Assembly (NCBI RefSeq): GCF_900114475.1 | Contig: NZ_FOTE01000013.1 | Coordinates: 103,705 to 167,704 of the forward strand | Direction: 5' to 3' | Length of the DNA: 64,000 nt | Origin: Paenibacillus sp. 1_12 | GTDB lineage: Bacteria; Bacillota; Bacilli; Paenibacillales; NBRC-103111 | In this document: piece by piece, positions 17,292-27,108 of the stretch | How positions within the stretch are numbered: the first letter of the stretch is position 1 | How the letters are laid out: each line of letters opens with the position of its first letter | Notes under the pieces: model-generated | The model's input: only the letters and a program-made list of their open reading frames with translations | Databases searched by the model: none | What the model was told of the DNA's origin: nothing | Position numbers and translations under genes: made by a program

Positions 17292-19967
17292 ATGCGTTCC
17301 ATATGGCAAATTTATAAAACAGATTGGTTGAATATCTTCAAGGTGCCCACAGGAATTTTACTAATCATAGCAATTATTTTGCTTCCATGCTTATATGACT
17401 GGGTAAATATTAAATCTGTTTGGGACCCTTACGCCAATACGGAAGGAGTTAAAGTGGCGGTTACGAGCGAGGATCTGGGTGCGACTGTTGCCGACAAAAA
17501 CATCAATATCGGTCAGGAGCTGCTGGAAAGCCTAAAGAATAACAAGAAGCTGGGGTGGACCTTCGTCACCAAGGAAGAAGCCGAGAAAGGCTTAGACCGC
17601 GGCATCTATTATGCCAGCATCTTGATACCGTCGGACTTTTCCTCCAAAATCACAGGGATTGTGAACGGCAATCTGGACAGGCCTGAAGTGATATATAGCG
17701 TTAACGAAAAAGTAAACGCAGTCGCGCCCAAGGTTACCTCATCAGGTGTCTCTGCACTCACCAAGCAAATTAACGAGAATTTCACAGAAGCGGTGAGCGT
17801 TGCTTTGCTTACGAAGCTGACAGAGATCGGCATTCAGATTGAAGAGCAGCTGCCAACGATTCGTAAGATCGAGAATGGCATCTTTGAACTGGAGAGCAAG
17901 CTGCCCGATATTCAAGCCGCAGGACAAAAGGTGCTGGAGCTGGAACAAAAGCTGCCCGAGATTCATGACAAGGCGCAAATCATTATAGAAGTGGAGCAAA
18001 AAATTCCCGAGATCAATCAAGCTGCTCAATATGTATTGAAAATCCAACAAAATTGGCCAAAAATCAATGAGGCCCTTTCGGAAATTCTCGTCATTCAGAA
18101 TAAGCTGCCTGAAATTCAGCAAGCCGTCGCCCGAATTCAGGAGCTGGATGCGAATTTTGACAAAGTAGCGGATACGATTGCTCTCGCTTCAGACAAAGCG
18201 GCGAAGGCCATCGAGATCGTGACGGCTGCCCAGAATGCGTTACCGCGTATGGCTGAAATAGCTGATCAAGGCACCGCATTCGCCGATCAATTAAATAAGT
18301 TCCTAACTGCAAATGAGGATGCGTTCAAGCTGATTGCGCCTTTAGTGAAGCAAAATTTAACGTTGGCACAGCAAGCAGCAGATGCAGCAGCGCTGCTCAC
18401 GGAGAGACTGTTGAATACGAATCCGGCTTTACTACCTACTGCAGCAGAGGTAACAGCCGTGAAAGACAAACTTTCCACAGTCGTGAAATTGCTAGGACAT
18501 ACCTCATCGCTGCTTGGCCGAATCAACAGCTACATCCCGGGCCAACCTTTGAATAGTCAAATCGAACGACTGCAAACGATTCAGAATCAGATGAATCGGC
18601 AAATCGAAATATTGAGTGCGATTGCAACCGATCTGGAGAATGGGAAAACGCCTCTTAAGGATACAGTTAAACGCTTGAACGAGCTGTCCCAAAATACGAG
18701 CGCCGCGCTCGGCATCATTCTTGCCAGATATGATAGCGAGATCGTCCCCAACCTGACCAAGGGAATCGAAATACTGAAAACCGTTAACAATACATCCTCT
18801 GATATTCTGCAGACGGCTAAAGGAAAGCTTCCAGATATTCAAGCGATTCTTGAGGATACGAAGAAGGGACTAGAATTCGGACAAGCGGAGCTGAATAAGA
18901 TTCAGGAGCAGATGCCCCAGATCCGCGCGAAGGTTCATGAAATGGCACAAACGCTGCAGAGTAAAGCAGATGCCTTCGAGAAGGCGATTCAAATCGCTGC
19001 ACCTTTTGTTCAAGATAAGCTCCCGGAGATTGGGAAGAAGCTGGACAAAGCTGCATTATTCATTAATAACGACCTGCCTCAGACGGAGGAGGAGCTCGTC
19101 AAGCTGGCCGATTTCGTGCGTGATAAGCTTCCCGAGGTGGAGTCCGGCGTACATAAAGTCGCGGGATTGGTTCGTGACGATCTACCTCAGCTTGAGCGTG
19201 CCATTAGTCAAGCCGCAGGCAAGCTTAGAGAAGTCGAAGCTAACAATCACTTCGCTGATTTGGCCAAGCTGCTGCGTGGGGATATTAAGAAGGAGAGTGA
19301 ATTCCTGGCTAGTCCCGTACAGATCAAAGAGAATCGAAAATACCCGATACCGAATTATGGCTCAGCGATGTCGCCGTTTTATTGTGTATTGTCCTTATGG
19401 GTGGGCGCTACTTTGTTGATTTCATTATTGAAGTCGGAAGCCGGTAATCCGGAAGGGCGTTATAAGCCCTATCAGCTATACGTGGGCCGATTGGCGACAT
19501 TCGTGACCATTGGTCTGTGCCAGGCGCTGTGCGTTACACTCGGGGATTTCTTCATTCTGCACGCCTATGTGGCGGATAAAATTTGGTTCGTTTTATTTGC
19601 TATGCTGGTCAGCGCCGTATTCGTGACGATTACCTTTACGCTTCTGTCCGTTTTTGGCAATGTAGGGAAAGGCATCGCGATTATCTTTATGGTGTTTCAA
19701 TTTTCCAGCTCGGGAGGCACGTTTCCCATCAGCATGACGACCCCTTTTTTCCAGGCGCTGAATCCGTTCATGCCATTCACTTATGCAATTAGTTTGCTGA
19801 GAGAAGGAGTTGGCGGGATTTTATGGGCAACGGCGCTCAAGGATATTGGTTGTTTAATCAGCATCATAGGCTTGAGTCTATTCGTGGCTTTGGTCCTGAA
19901 GCGACCGCTTAGTGGAATCATCAAGAAATCGATGGAAAATGCCAAAAAAACCAAAATCATAGATTGA
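17292..19967 (+). CDS. YhgE/Pip family membrane protein with tandem helical repeats
   Basis: 891 residues from ATG 17292 (GGTGG upstream); a longer form from 17217 has no SD. One membrane helix near residues 15-38 (KVPTGILLIIAIILLPCLYDWVNI) followed by the YhgE/Pip N-terminal signature WDPYANTEGVKVAVTSEDLG. A long extracellular part ends in five C-terminal helices of ABC-2 permease style (from about residue 690). The extracellular part holds six tandem 17-residue repeats (residues 187-288) and four 18-residue repeats (577-648), each opening with L-P-x-[IVLT]. Family members include the phage-infection protein Pip and relatives of the type VII secretion protein EsaA. Single gene, own promoter presumed. 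Confidence 0.87.
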   Translation: MRSIWQIYKTDWLNIFKVPTGILLIIAIILLPCLYDWVNIKSVWDPYANTEGVKVAVTSEDLGATVADKNINIGQELLESLKNNKKLGWTFVTKEEAEKGLDRGIYYASILIPSDFSSKITGIVNGNLDRPEVIYSVNEKVNAVAPKVTSSGVSALTKQINENFTEAVSVALLTKLTEIGIQIEEQLPTIRKIENGIFELESKLPDIQAAGQKVLELEQKLPEIHDKAQIIIEVEQKIPEINQAAQYVLKIQQNWPKINEALSEILVIQNKLPEIQQAVARIQELDANFDKVADTIALASDKAAKAIEIVTAAQNALPRMAEIADQGTAFADQLNKFLTANEDAFKLIAPLVKQNLTLAQQAADAAALLTERLLNTNPALLPTAAEVTAVKDKLSTVVKLLGHTSSLLGRINSYIPGQPLNSQIERLQTIQNQMNRQIEILSAIATDLENGKTPLKDTVKRLNELSQNTSAALGIILARYDSEIVPNLTKGIEILKTVNNTSSDILQTAKGKLPDIQAILEDTKKGLEFGQAELNKIQEQMPQIRAKVHEMAQTLQSKADAFEKAIQIAAPFVQDKLPEIGKKLDKAALFINNDLPQTEEELVKLADFVRDKLPEVESGVHKVAGLVRDDLPQLERAISQAAGKLREVEANNHFADLAKLLRGDIKKESEFLASPVQIKENRKYPIPNYGSAMSPFYCVLSLWVGATLLISLLKSEAGNPEGRYKPYQLYVGRLATFVTIGLCQALCVTLGDFFILHAYVADKIWFVLFAMLVSAVFVTITFTLLSVFGNVGKGIAIIFMVFQFSSSGGTFPISMTTPFFQALNPFMPFTYAISLLREGVGGILWATALKDIGCLISIIGLSLFVALVLKRPLSGIIKKSMENAKKTKIID
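17850..18155 (+). repeat. Six in-frame 51-bp repeats encoding 17-residue helical units
   Basis: Units start LPTIRKIENG, LPDIQAAGQK, LPEIHDKAQI, IPEINQAAQY, WPKINEALSE and LPEIQQAVAR, each exactly 17 residues. The DNA copies are diverged, so the repeat is kept at protein level. Confidence 0.85.
19020..19235 (+). repeat. Four in-frame 54-bp repeats encoding 18-residue helical units
   Basis: Units start LPEIGKKLDK, LPQTEEELVK, LPEVESGVHK and LPQLERAISQ, each 18 residues, inside the same YhgE/Pip protein. The one-residue longer period differs from the first block. Confidence 0.8.
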
Positions 19968-20032
19968 CTGAAGCGTAAGTGTGGGAAGAACGTAAGGGTG
20001 TGGAGTAGGTCGGGTGATGGATAGAAGAGAAG

Positions 20033-20070
20033 AGGCCCGGATTAGCCTAAATACATGCTAATCCGGGCCT
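20033..20070. terminator. Hairpin in the 19968-20279 gap
   Basis: AGGCCCGGATTAGC / GCTAATCCGGGCCT, perfect 14-bp arms with a 10-base loop, between two convergent genes. No clear T-run follows. The rest of the 312-base gap holds no gene I can support. Confidence 0.7.
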
Positions 20071-20279
20071 ATCGCTTTGCTCACTGGACATGATTTGAGA
20101 TGACATGTTTGGCGGGGCCAATCAACAATTCGTTGCGGAGTGATACTGAGGTTGTTTGAGGAGGTGGCTTAAGATCGGCACAGTATGTGCCTCCACTTTT
20201 TCCAAAACAGTCAATACCGTCATCTATTTATTTAGAAAGGTAACTCAGATACTCGCGTTTTGCCCAGTCTATCAAAGGC

Positions 20280-22625
20280 CTACTGCAAGGATTTCTCTCT
20301 GAATTGACCCGGTGTCATATTCTCGTATTTTTTAAATAAACGAATAAAGTAAGAGGGTTGGTAGCCGATATGCTCAGCAATTTCGTTGACCTTCATGTCT
20401 GTGCCTCTGAGCAACTCCTTCGCTTTTTCTATGCGAAGTGAGGTTAAATAGTCGATAAAATTCATCCCGTTAATCTGCTTGAACGCTTTACTTAGCGTAA
20501 ATGGAGTCGTGTTGAACATGTCCGCATACTCTTCCAGGGAAGTATCACTGGTAAAGCGTTGTTTCATAAGATTCATCACCTGCTCGACGAGCTGTTTCAT
20601 GTTAATGTATTGGTGCTGACTAAGCTTTTCGATGTAAGGCAGGATAACCTTTTGCCGGAAAAACCGAATCATCCGTTCCGGCTCCCGCATTTGGTTCAGC
20701 TGCTCGTACAAATTTTCACCGCCGAATAGGCTATGCGGGAGGAAGCCGGTTTCCAGCATCGTATGCATAATACTGCCCAGCACCTGCATGACTCCCTCCT
20801 GCAGCATTCTTTCTTTGCCCGTTTGCCGGACAAGCTCTTTGACAAAAGTCTCGATAAGATTTATGGATTGTTCTCTATGCCCCATACGGATCGCATAGAT
20901 CAGTTCCTTCTCGATAGCGAAAGGATACTGTACATCTTCATTGGAGCTAGGCAGCATTTCATCCAAATCAATCACCTGGTGATCTTCGTTCAAGTCACGG
21001 TAACGGATTGCGTTGCGTAGAAACAGCAAAAGTTGGGGAATGTCTTTAATCCGGGAGGTCAATCGCCCGATACAGATCGCTGTTTGCATTTTGAGTAATG
21101 AGCTGATGGTACGCACCAAAACATCGGACAGTATGTACAGCTCCTCCTTCACCTGCCGTTTGCTGCTGTCCATCGGATAAGACAGGAGGATACCTACGGT
21201 TAAGTCCTGAAAGTTAATGACTTCGGCCTGATCGCAGCGGGCACTCACAATTTCTTGTGCAATATTGGCTGCAGCGAAAGTGACCAACTGCTCCTCAGTT
21301 TCATGAAACCTTCCGGAACCCTTGGAAAATCCGGCAATCTGCACCAGCAGGAGGACGAAACGCTGTGATTCGGTTTTCCATCCGTTGCTTTCGATCCGGT
21401 TGCACAGCTCTGTTTCGCTTAGCGAATAAAAATGACCTTGTACGAGCTGCATTAAAAAGGCGGCTCTCAGTGACGGATACGCCTGCTCCAGCTTCGATTC
21501 AAGAGCCCGGCTCTCCTGCCGCATATGGTTCCACTGACTCTCTATAAATTCGAGTCCGTCTCCATGGCTGTTGAGGGTTGTTCTTTGATCCTTCATAACA
21601 TTGACCAAGTTTTTAATAGGCCGGTATAACCGTCTAGACGCCACCCAGGACAGGAAGACGGCAATTAGTAGTCCGAATACACCGATGCCCAGCATAATTC
21701 TCGACATGAGCACAACCGGAGCTGTCATTTCCGATAATGAGGTAGCCGTTACATACCTCCATGGCACACCGAGGCGGGAAAACTCACCGTAAGAAACTGA
21801 GTAGGATTGTCCCTTCCAATCGAACAAATAGGAACCAGACTCTTCGTTTCTGTTCATAACGTTATCCTTCAAGGCCGTTTCCAACGCTTGGTATCCTTCT
21901 GTGGAAACGGTCCCGGAAACGATAATATGTCCGTCCTTCCCGATAAGAAAGGAAATTCCTTTATCGTCCGTCATCATGCCTTCGACCATTTGGACCAGCT
22001 TGGATTTATCCAAATAAAAAATTAGAGCGCCATATGGATGCCCGATACTGGGCACCTTTTGAACAAGTGCAACATAAGGCTCTCCCCCTCTGATATTCAC
22101 CTTATTCAGGGAATCACTCCATTGGAGCCCATTTCCCTTATCCAATAAAGGTTGAAACACTTCCTGTTGCTGATCATCAGGAATCGGCACGATACCTTCG
22201 ATGTCGGAAACGATAATCGGCTGTTGCTGATTTAAATATAAATGGACCTGATTGATTAACGGATAGGCTCCCTTCATGACACCCAAAAACCGATACAAAT
22301 TATGCGTCAAGTTATATTCGTAAATCAGGTCGGCACTTCTCAATCTTTCGTCCAGCCTGCTATCCAGAGACCATTGCGTGGCCGCCAACTCCAGCTGGGC
22401 CAGATTATCGTTCATACGTTCAAGGCTTTTCTTGAGCAATGCTTCGTGATTCTGGGAGATCTCCCTTTCAATATGCGCACGGCCTGCAATATAAGAAGTG
22501 ATACCGATGATAGCTGTAGGCAAGCTAGTAATACATAGCACCAGTATCAAGCTTTTTCGGTAAAAGTTATTTTTGCCGGATCGCTGGGTCCACCAGTACC
22601 ATAACTGCTTCCATCGAAACCACAT
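20280..22625 (-). CDS. Membrane-bound AraC family regulator (extracellular sensor + HAMP + HTH)
   Basis: 781 residues: a membrane helix (about 25-45), a Cache-type extracellular sensor (about 50-290), a second helix (SRIMLGIGVFGLLIAVFLSWV) with HAMP-like linker, a central degenerate region, and a C-terminal AraC domain. The two HTH motifs are LEEYADMFNTTPFTLSKAFKQ and VNEIAEHIGYQPSYFIRLFK, closing with TPGQFREKS. This one-component architecture is common in Paenibacillus and controls the neighbouring sugar importer. It lies downstream of, and in the same direction as, the importer genes 22743-26171, 117 bases after the lipoprotein's far end in the transcription direction. Confidence 0.9.
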   Translation of the reverse strand: MWFRWKQLWYWWTQRSGKNNFYRKSLILVLCITSLPTAIIGITSYIAGRAHIEREISQNHEALLKKSLERMNDNLAQLELAATQWSLDSRLDERLRSADLIYEYNLTHNLYRFLGVMKGAYPLINQVHLYLNQQQPIIVSDIEGIVPIPDDQQQEVFQPLLDKGNGLQWSDSLNKVNIRGGEPYVALVQKVPSIGHPYGALIFYLDKSKLVQMVEGMMTDDKGISFLIGKDGHIIVSGTVSTEGYQALETALKDNVMNRNEESGSYLFDWKGQSYSVSYGEFSRLGVPWRYVTATSLSEMTAPVVLMSRIMLGIGVFGLLIAVFLSWVASRRLYRPIKNLVNVMKDQRTTLNSHGDGLEFIESQWNHMRQESRALESKLEQAYPSLRAAFLMQLVQGHFYSLSETELCNRIESNGWKTESQRFVLLLVQIAGFSKGSGRFHETEEQLVTFAAANIAQEIVSARCDQAEVINFQDLTVGILLSYPMDSSKRQVKEELYILSDVLVRTISSLLKMQTAICIGRLTSRIKDIPQLLLFLRNAIRYRDLNEDHQVIDLDEMLPSSNEDVQYPFAIEKELIYAIRMGHREQSINLIETFVKELVRQTGKERMLQEGVMQVLGSIMHTMLETGFLPHSLFGGENLYEQLNQMREPERMIRFFRQKVILPYIEKLSQHQYINMKQLVEQVMNLMKQRFTSDTSLEEYADMFNTTPFTLSKAFKQINGMNFIDYLTSLRIEKAKELLRGTDMKVNEIAEHIGYQPSYFIRLFKKYENMTPGQFREKSLQ

Positions 22626-22742
22626 AGCTGTCCCTCTCTTCTCATTAAATTAATCTATTATACCTAACCCTTTATCGAAAACATATCACAACGTAAAAAA
22701 TCCCCCGGTTCCAAAGTTTTTGGAATCGGGAGGGGATAGGGT

Positions 22743-24278
22743 TTATTTTTTTGCGCTCAAACGCTTTTGATAAGCATCGTTCATTTCAGCAGTGATTTTA
22801 ACCAAATCGGGATCGTTTTTTAGTTTAGTGACATAATCATCCCAGGAAGAAATCGGTTCTTTACCCATGATCACCTTTGTTTTCATATCCTGAATTTTCT
22901 TATTCAGTTCAGAACCCACTTTGATGCTCGTTTCGGAATACAAACCGACGGAAGGATCTCCCATACTGATCTTAGCTTTCTCGTCGATAATTTTTTTGTT
23001 GCGCTCCAACACATCATTCGGCATGCCCGTTCTGTATGCGCGCAGGTACTTATCATATTTCAGGAAGATTTGACCAAGCGCTTGCTGAGCAACAATATCC
23101 TTTTTAGCTTGCTCGGTTGCAGTTAGAATTCCGTCTTTCTCGGTGTAATGCACATCCTTCAGGCCGTAATTGGCAAGGGTGCTTCCTTCTTCCGAAGCAC
23201 CGTAATCCATCAATTTCAACAGCTGCTTCACTTTTGCTTCAGGCACTGATTTTGGTATCGAGAACATGCCGAAGAATCCGCTGTCTTTGTTCGAGTAGCC
23301 GTTTAACGAAACCAATGGTAAGAAATCAGCTTTCGGATTGGTCTTGCGAAGCTCTTCTGTCGGTTCCCAAGCCGCCTCAACCGAATCCTGGAAAGCTCCG
23401 CCACGATTAGCCTTCAATAAATCTTTAGCCTGCGTATTTTTCATTACCGCGACGTCCTCTGGGATCAGCTTCTCCTTAAACGCACGGCTAAACCATACCA
23501 GGCTATCCTTCACTTCAGGCAGTACATTCACATTGACCAGCTTGCCATCGATAAGCTTCCAGTCTCCGTTTGTTTTTGTAAAGCTGTTCTGCAGCTGGTT
23601 CAGATAAGACATACCGTTCTGGTCAACAAAACCGATATAGCCGATTGTGTCCGCTTTACCATTACCATCGGGATCTTTCTCTACGAACGCCTTCATCACA
23701 TTGTACAGCTCATCCGTTGTTTTAGGCACTTCAAGCTTCAAGTTATCCAGCCAATCTTTACGCAAGTATGGGAAGCCACCGCCGTCGGTTGGGCGTGGAC
23801 GCGGAATACCATAAGTTTTGCCATCAGCTTGTTTGGTATTCTCATAGGATTCTTTTGGGTATTGCATCAGATTCGGGTAATCCTTAAGAAGCGGAGTTAG
23901 ATCCCAGAAAGCACCTTGCGCCACCATACTGCGCACCTGCGCACCAAATGGATTATCGAGTAGAATCAAATCCGGGATATCTCCCGAGGCCAAGGTCACG
24001 TTGATTTTATCCGCATAGTTGTTTGGTGAAACCCAAGTAATTTTCAGCTTCGTATTGGTCCTTTTCTCAATTTCTTTCATGACAACGTTATCCGGTCCAG
24101 GAGGCTCCGGCGTATAATACATTGTCATAATGCTGACATCGATCGGTTTGCCTGCTGCTGCACCATCCGTACCGGTTGCCGCCTGTCCGGGTTTATCCGG
24201 GCTGCTGCATGCCGAAAGAATAGAAGAAGCGAGAAGTGCGGATGCGAATACCGTTGTTGTTTTTTTGTTCATTTTCAT
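22743..24278 (-). CDS. Sugar ABC transporter substrate-binding lipoprotein (LplA type)
   Basis: 511 residues, signal peptide with lipobox LSAC (Cys 24), then ISMTMYYTPEPPGPDN-like opening typical of LplA/YtcQ lipoproteins of Paenibacillus. Internal marks are YGIPRPRPTDGGGFPYLRKDWLD and DPDGNGKADTIGY. Binds an oligosaccharide outside the membrane. AGGAGG upstream serves either ATG 24278 or ATG 24272. Third gene of a permease-permease-lipoprotein operon. It resembles the lipoprotein at 31977-33494, with the same TPEPPxPDN segment. Confidence 0.9.
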   Translation of the reverse strand: MKMNKKTTTVFASALLASSILSACSSPDKPGQAATGTDGAAAGKPIDVSIMTMYYTPEPPGPDNVVMKEIEKRTNTKLKITWVSPNNYADKINVTLASGDIPDLILLDNPFGAQVRSMVAQGAFWDLTPLLKDYPNLMQYPKESYENTKQADGKTYGIPRPRPTDGGGFPYLRKDWLDNLKLEVPKTTDELYNVMKAFVEKDPDGNGKADTIGYIGFVDQNGMSYLNQLQNSFTKTNGDWKLIDGKLVNVNVLPEVKDSLVWFSRAFKEKLIPEDVAVMKNTQAKDLLKANRGGAFQDSVEAAWEPTEELRKTNPKADFLPLVSLNGYSNKDSGFFGMFSIPKSVPEAKVKQLLKLMDYGASEEGSTLANYGLKDVHYTEKDGILTATEQAKKDIVAQQALGQIFLKYDKYLRAYRTGMPNDVLERNKKIIDEKAKISMGDPSVGLYSETSIKVGSELNKKIQDMKTKVIMGKEPISSWDDYVTKLKNDPDLVKITAEMNDAYQKRLSAKK

Positions 24279-24305
24279 TTTTTTTGACCTCCTGTTTGAT
24301 CTTGT

Positions 24306-25184
24306 TTATTCTTTGACGGAGCCTACCATCGCTCCCTTGGCAAAATGCTTCTGCAAGAAAGGATACACCAGCAGAATCGGTACCGTTGCAATCACCACAG
24401 CGGCCATTTTTAGCGTTTCCGGCGGGATGCGCTGCTCCGAAATCATCTCTGCAGCAGCCGATCCTCCTGCCGCTGTGGAAGCGTCAATCAACATGTTCTG
24501 CAGCAGCACTTGAAGCGGTTGCTTTTCAAAATCATTAATATATAAGAGTGCCGTAAAAAAAGTGTTCCAGTAAGCTACCGCGTAAAACAACCCAAATGCA
24601 GCCAGTGAAGGCAACGATAACGGTAAAATGATCCGGTACCATACGCTGACATCATTGCAGCCGTCGATTCTGGCTGACTCCTCTAGACTGGCTGGAATGC
24701 TGTCGAAGAAGCCCTTCATCAACAGGACGTACCACCCACTGGTCAGTACAGGTAAAATAAGCGCCCACGTACTGTTGATGAGATGCAAATCTCGGACCAG
24801 CAAGTACGGAGGGATGAGACCAGGGTTGAACAAGGTGGTGAGCAGAATTAACAGCATCATCAATTTACGGCCTTGGAGCCGCTTTCGCGAGATCGCATAA
24901 GACAAGCAGGAAGTGACGAATAAGCTGAGCGCCGTACCGACGACCGCGAGGAAAACGCTGTTGCCAATCGCATTCAGGAAGGCGTTGGTCGACATCAAGT
25001 ATTTGTATGAATCCAAGCTCCATTTCGTAGGAAACAGCGTGAATTGAGTTGAAAGATAGGAAGAAGGATCAGTGAATGAGACAACGAACACATAGTACAG
25101 CGGAAAAAAAGTAATAACGCCAACGATCCCGAGCAGGGTGACATTTACAGTATTAATCATACGGTCACTTGCAGTTTGCATCAT
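24306..25184 (-). CDS. Carbohydrate ABC transporter permease (LplC/YtcP type)
   Basis: 292 residues with six membrane helices. The EAA loop reads LEESARIDGCNDVSVWYRIILPLSLPSLAAF. It ends with YPFLQKHFAKGAMVGSVKE, the characteristic C-terminus of LplC-like permeases. GGAGGGG precedes ATGATG. The gene lies 13 bases after the LplB-like permease and 28 bases before the lipoprotein, forming one operon. Confidence 0.92.
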   Translation of the reverse strand: MMQTASDRMINTVNVTLLGIVGVITFFPLYYVFVVSFTDPSSYLSTQFTLFPTKWSLDSYKYLMSTNAFLNAIGNSVFLAVVGTALSLFVTSCLSYAISRKRLQGRKLMMLLILLTTLFNPGLIPPYLLVRDLHLINSTWALILPVLTSGWYVLLMKGFFDSIPASLEESARIDGCNDVSVWYRIILPLSLPSLAAFGLFYAVAYWNTFFTALLYINDFEKQPLQVLLQNMLIDASTAAGGSAAAEMISEQRIPPETLKMAAVVIATVPILLVYPFLQKHFAKGAMVGSVKE

Positions 25185-25196
25185 GTGTTCCCCTCC

Positions 25197-26171
25197 TTAA
25201 TAAACGCCGTCTTCACCGAATTTTTTAGCTAGCTTGTTGGCCCCGATAACCAACAGCAAGCCAATGATGGATTTGAATACGCCTACCGCGGTGCTGTAGC
25301 TGAATTGACCTTGCTTGACACCCAGCCGATAAACATAGGTATCGAACACATCAGCCACCTCGGATACAGCACCGTTCATCATCAGAAATACTTGCTCGAA
25401 GCCGACATCCATAATATGGCCAATCCGTAAAATCAATAAAATAATAATAACGGAGCGAATACCTGGCAGTGTAATATGCCATATTTGGCGGAAGCGCCCG
25501 GCGCCATCCATCTTGGCCGCTTCATTCAATTGAGGATCAATGCCTGCCATGGCAGCAAGGAAAATAATAGTTCCCCAACCAGCATCCTTCCAAATCGACT
25601 GAGCCGTCAGCATGCCCCAGAAATAGCTTTTATTCGTTAAAAAATCAATTTTGTTAAAGCCAAAAGCGACTAGTACTTGGTTGATTACACCGTCACCGGT
25701 TGAGAATAAGAGAAACGTAATCCCGACGATGATAACCCATGATAAAAAGTGCGGCAAATATACAATAGATTGAATGATCTTCTTATAAGTTGCCTGTCTG
25801 ACCTCATTGAGCATGACGGAAAGAAAGATCGGCAGCGGAAAGAAGAGCACTAGAGACAAGATATTAATAGCGAGCGTATTGCGGAACAGCATGAAAAAAT
25901 CAGGATTAGAAAAAAAACGTTGAAAATGCTCCATACCAACCCAAGGACTTGCTAAGACACCTTGATAGGGAGAATAATTTTGAAATGAAATAATAATTCC
26001 CCACATCGGTACATAACGGAATATAAGGAAATAAAGTAATCCAGGAAGGGCTAACAAATATAAAAATTTGTCACGGACGATACCTGACCAACCCTGTTTC
26101 ATTCGACTTATACCTGCGTTTTTTTTCGTTCCACCTGCGGAATGGGTTGCCGGTTCCAATGTCGAAGCCAT
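25197..26171 (-). CDS. Carbohydrate ABC transporter permease (LplB type)
   Basis: 324 residues from ATG 26171, which has GGAGG at the right distance; the ATG at 26186 contains no SD ahead of it. Marks: FRYVPMWGIIISFQNYSPYQG, PHFLSWVIIVGITF, EAA loop NEAAKMDGAGRFRQIWHITLPGI and the C-terminus NKLAKKFGEDGVY. First gene of the operon. No ATPase gene is linked, so the complex likely borrows a general MsmX-like ATPase. Confidence 0.92.
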   Translation of the reverse strand: MASTLEPATHSAGGTKKNAGISRMKQGWSGIVRDKFLYLLALPGLLYFLIFRYVPMWGIIISFQNYSPYQGVLASPWVGMEHFQRFFSNPDFFMLFRNTLAINILSLVLFFPLPIFLSVMLNEVRQATYKKIIQSIVYLPHFLSWVIIVGITFLLFSTGDGVINQVLVAFGFNKIDFLTNKSYFWGMLTAQSIWKDAGWGTIIFLAAMAGIDPQLNEAAKMDGAGRFRQIWHITLPGIRSVIIILLILRIGHIMDVGFEQVFLMMNGAVSEVADVFDTYVYRLGVKQGQFSYSTAVGVFKSIIGLLLVIGANKLAKKFGEDGVY

Positions 26172-26236
26172 AATGTATACCTCCATTCATGTCTTTTGTC
26201 CTTATTGTCGGCTGCTGAGGTTGGAACGCTCCATTC

Positions 26237-26265
26237 AATCTATATCACTTCTTGATTTCCATCAA
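26237..26265 (-). promoter_or_regulatory. Possible promoter of the left sugar importer operon
   Basis: Minus strand TTGATG (26260-26265), 17-base spacer, TAGATT (26237-26242), about 65 bases before ATG 26171. Modest match. Confidence 0.35.
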
Positions 26266-26370
26266 TCATCCATTTTTGTAAAGCAAAACCCTGGTAATAA
26301 CAAGGATTTTGAGGTCCGGTTTCCTGGTGTTGACTTTTTTTGTGTGCTGTATGAGTCACCTTTGTATACA

Positions 26371-26421
26371 AAAAAACAGGCGTCTTTCGCACAATCCAAT
26401 TGTGTAAAAGATGCCTGTTTG
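26371..26421 (-). terminator. Long hairpin terminator (second of two) after ctc
   Basis: AAACAGGCGTCTTT...AAAGATGCCTGTTT with inner CACAAT/ATTGTG pairing; on the minus strand it is followed by a run of seven T. Together with the next hairpin it separates ctc from the importer operon. Confidence 0.7.
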
Positions 26422-26470
26422 ACTATTCATGTTGCTGAGCCAAGAAAAAGCGCTAAGTGTGCCTACAATC

Positions 26471-26521
26471 AAAAAACACGTCGTATCTGCAGACGAGCTG
26501 CAGGAACGACGTGTTTTTTTA
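26471..26521 (-). terminator. Rho-independent terminator of ctc
   Basis: AAAACACGTCGT...ACGACGTGTTTT with inner CTGCAG/CTGCAG arms; T-runs on both strands. Lies about 40 bases after the L25/Ctc stop. Confidence 0.85.
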
Positions 26522-26562
26522 TAGTTGAATCTTATTAAATTTGGTTGAACGAACTGGAGGAG

Positions 26563-27108
26563 TTAAGGCTTCACAACAGATACGAGAAACTCATTTCCTC
26601 CGGAAATAACCGTAACTTCTGACGGTAACTCCAAATCCTTCACATGCACGGATTCTCCGATATTCATATCACTGATGTCAAATTCTATTGCAGACGGCAA
26701 ATGTCTTGGCAATGCCTCTACCTCAATAAACTCACATTGGATTTGCACAACCCCGCCCTGCTTCATACCGATGGGTTTGCCTTTGAACTTAACCGCAATT
26801 TTTGTACGTACGATCTCGTTAGTCTGCACTTGCTGAAAATCAACATGCAGTAAATCTCGCGTTAGAGGATCTCTTTGGAGATCCTCTAACAGTACGGACA
26901 AAGAACCTTTTCCCTCGAGCTGTATCTCGATAAAACCAGATGCACCTTGCTTCAACCACCTATGAAATTCTATTGTTGAAATATGAATCATCTTATTTTC
27001 CAAATTTCTACCGAATACAACGCCAGGCAGACGGCCTGATTTGCGTAGATTTCGAAGTCCGGATGGATTCAAATGTATGCGTTGCTCTGCTTGAAATAAT
27101 GTCGTCAT
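26563..27108 (-). CDS. ctc: 50S ribosomal protein L25 / general stress protein Ctc
   Basis: 181 residues from ATG 27108 (GGAGAGAG SD). N-terminal L25 domain: LNPSGLRNLRKSGRLPGVVFGRNLENKMI, LLEDLQRDPLTRDLLHVDF; C-terminal TL5 domain: GKPIGMKQGGVVQIQCEFIEVEALPRHLPSAIEFDIS and IGESVHVKDLELP. Binds 5S rRNA loop E; in Bacillus Ctc is induced by stress. The frame stays open upstream to ATG 27213, and a second perfect SD (GGAGGTGGTG) precedes ATG 27201, so a form with a 31-residue N-terminal extension is possible. Confidence 0.9.
   Translation of the reverse strand: MTTLFQAEQRIHLNPSGLRNLRKSGRLPGVVFGRNLENKMIHISTIEFHRWLKQGASGFIEIQLEGKGSLSVLLEDLQRDPLTRDLLHVDFQQVQTNEIVRTKIAVKFKGKPIGMKQGGVVQIQCEFIEVEALPRHLPSAIEFDISDMNIGESVHVKDLELPSEVTVISGGNEFLVSVVKP

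Noticed and set aside
26210..26240. cre site before the left sugar importer (TTGGAACGCTCCA)
   Set aside because: The spacing between AA and the central CG does not fit the cre consensus.
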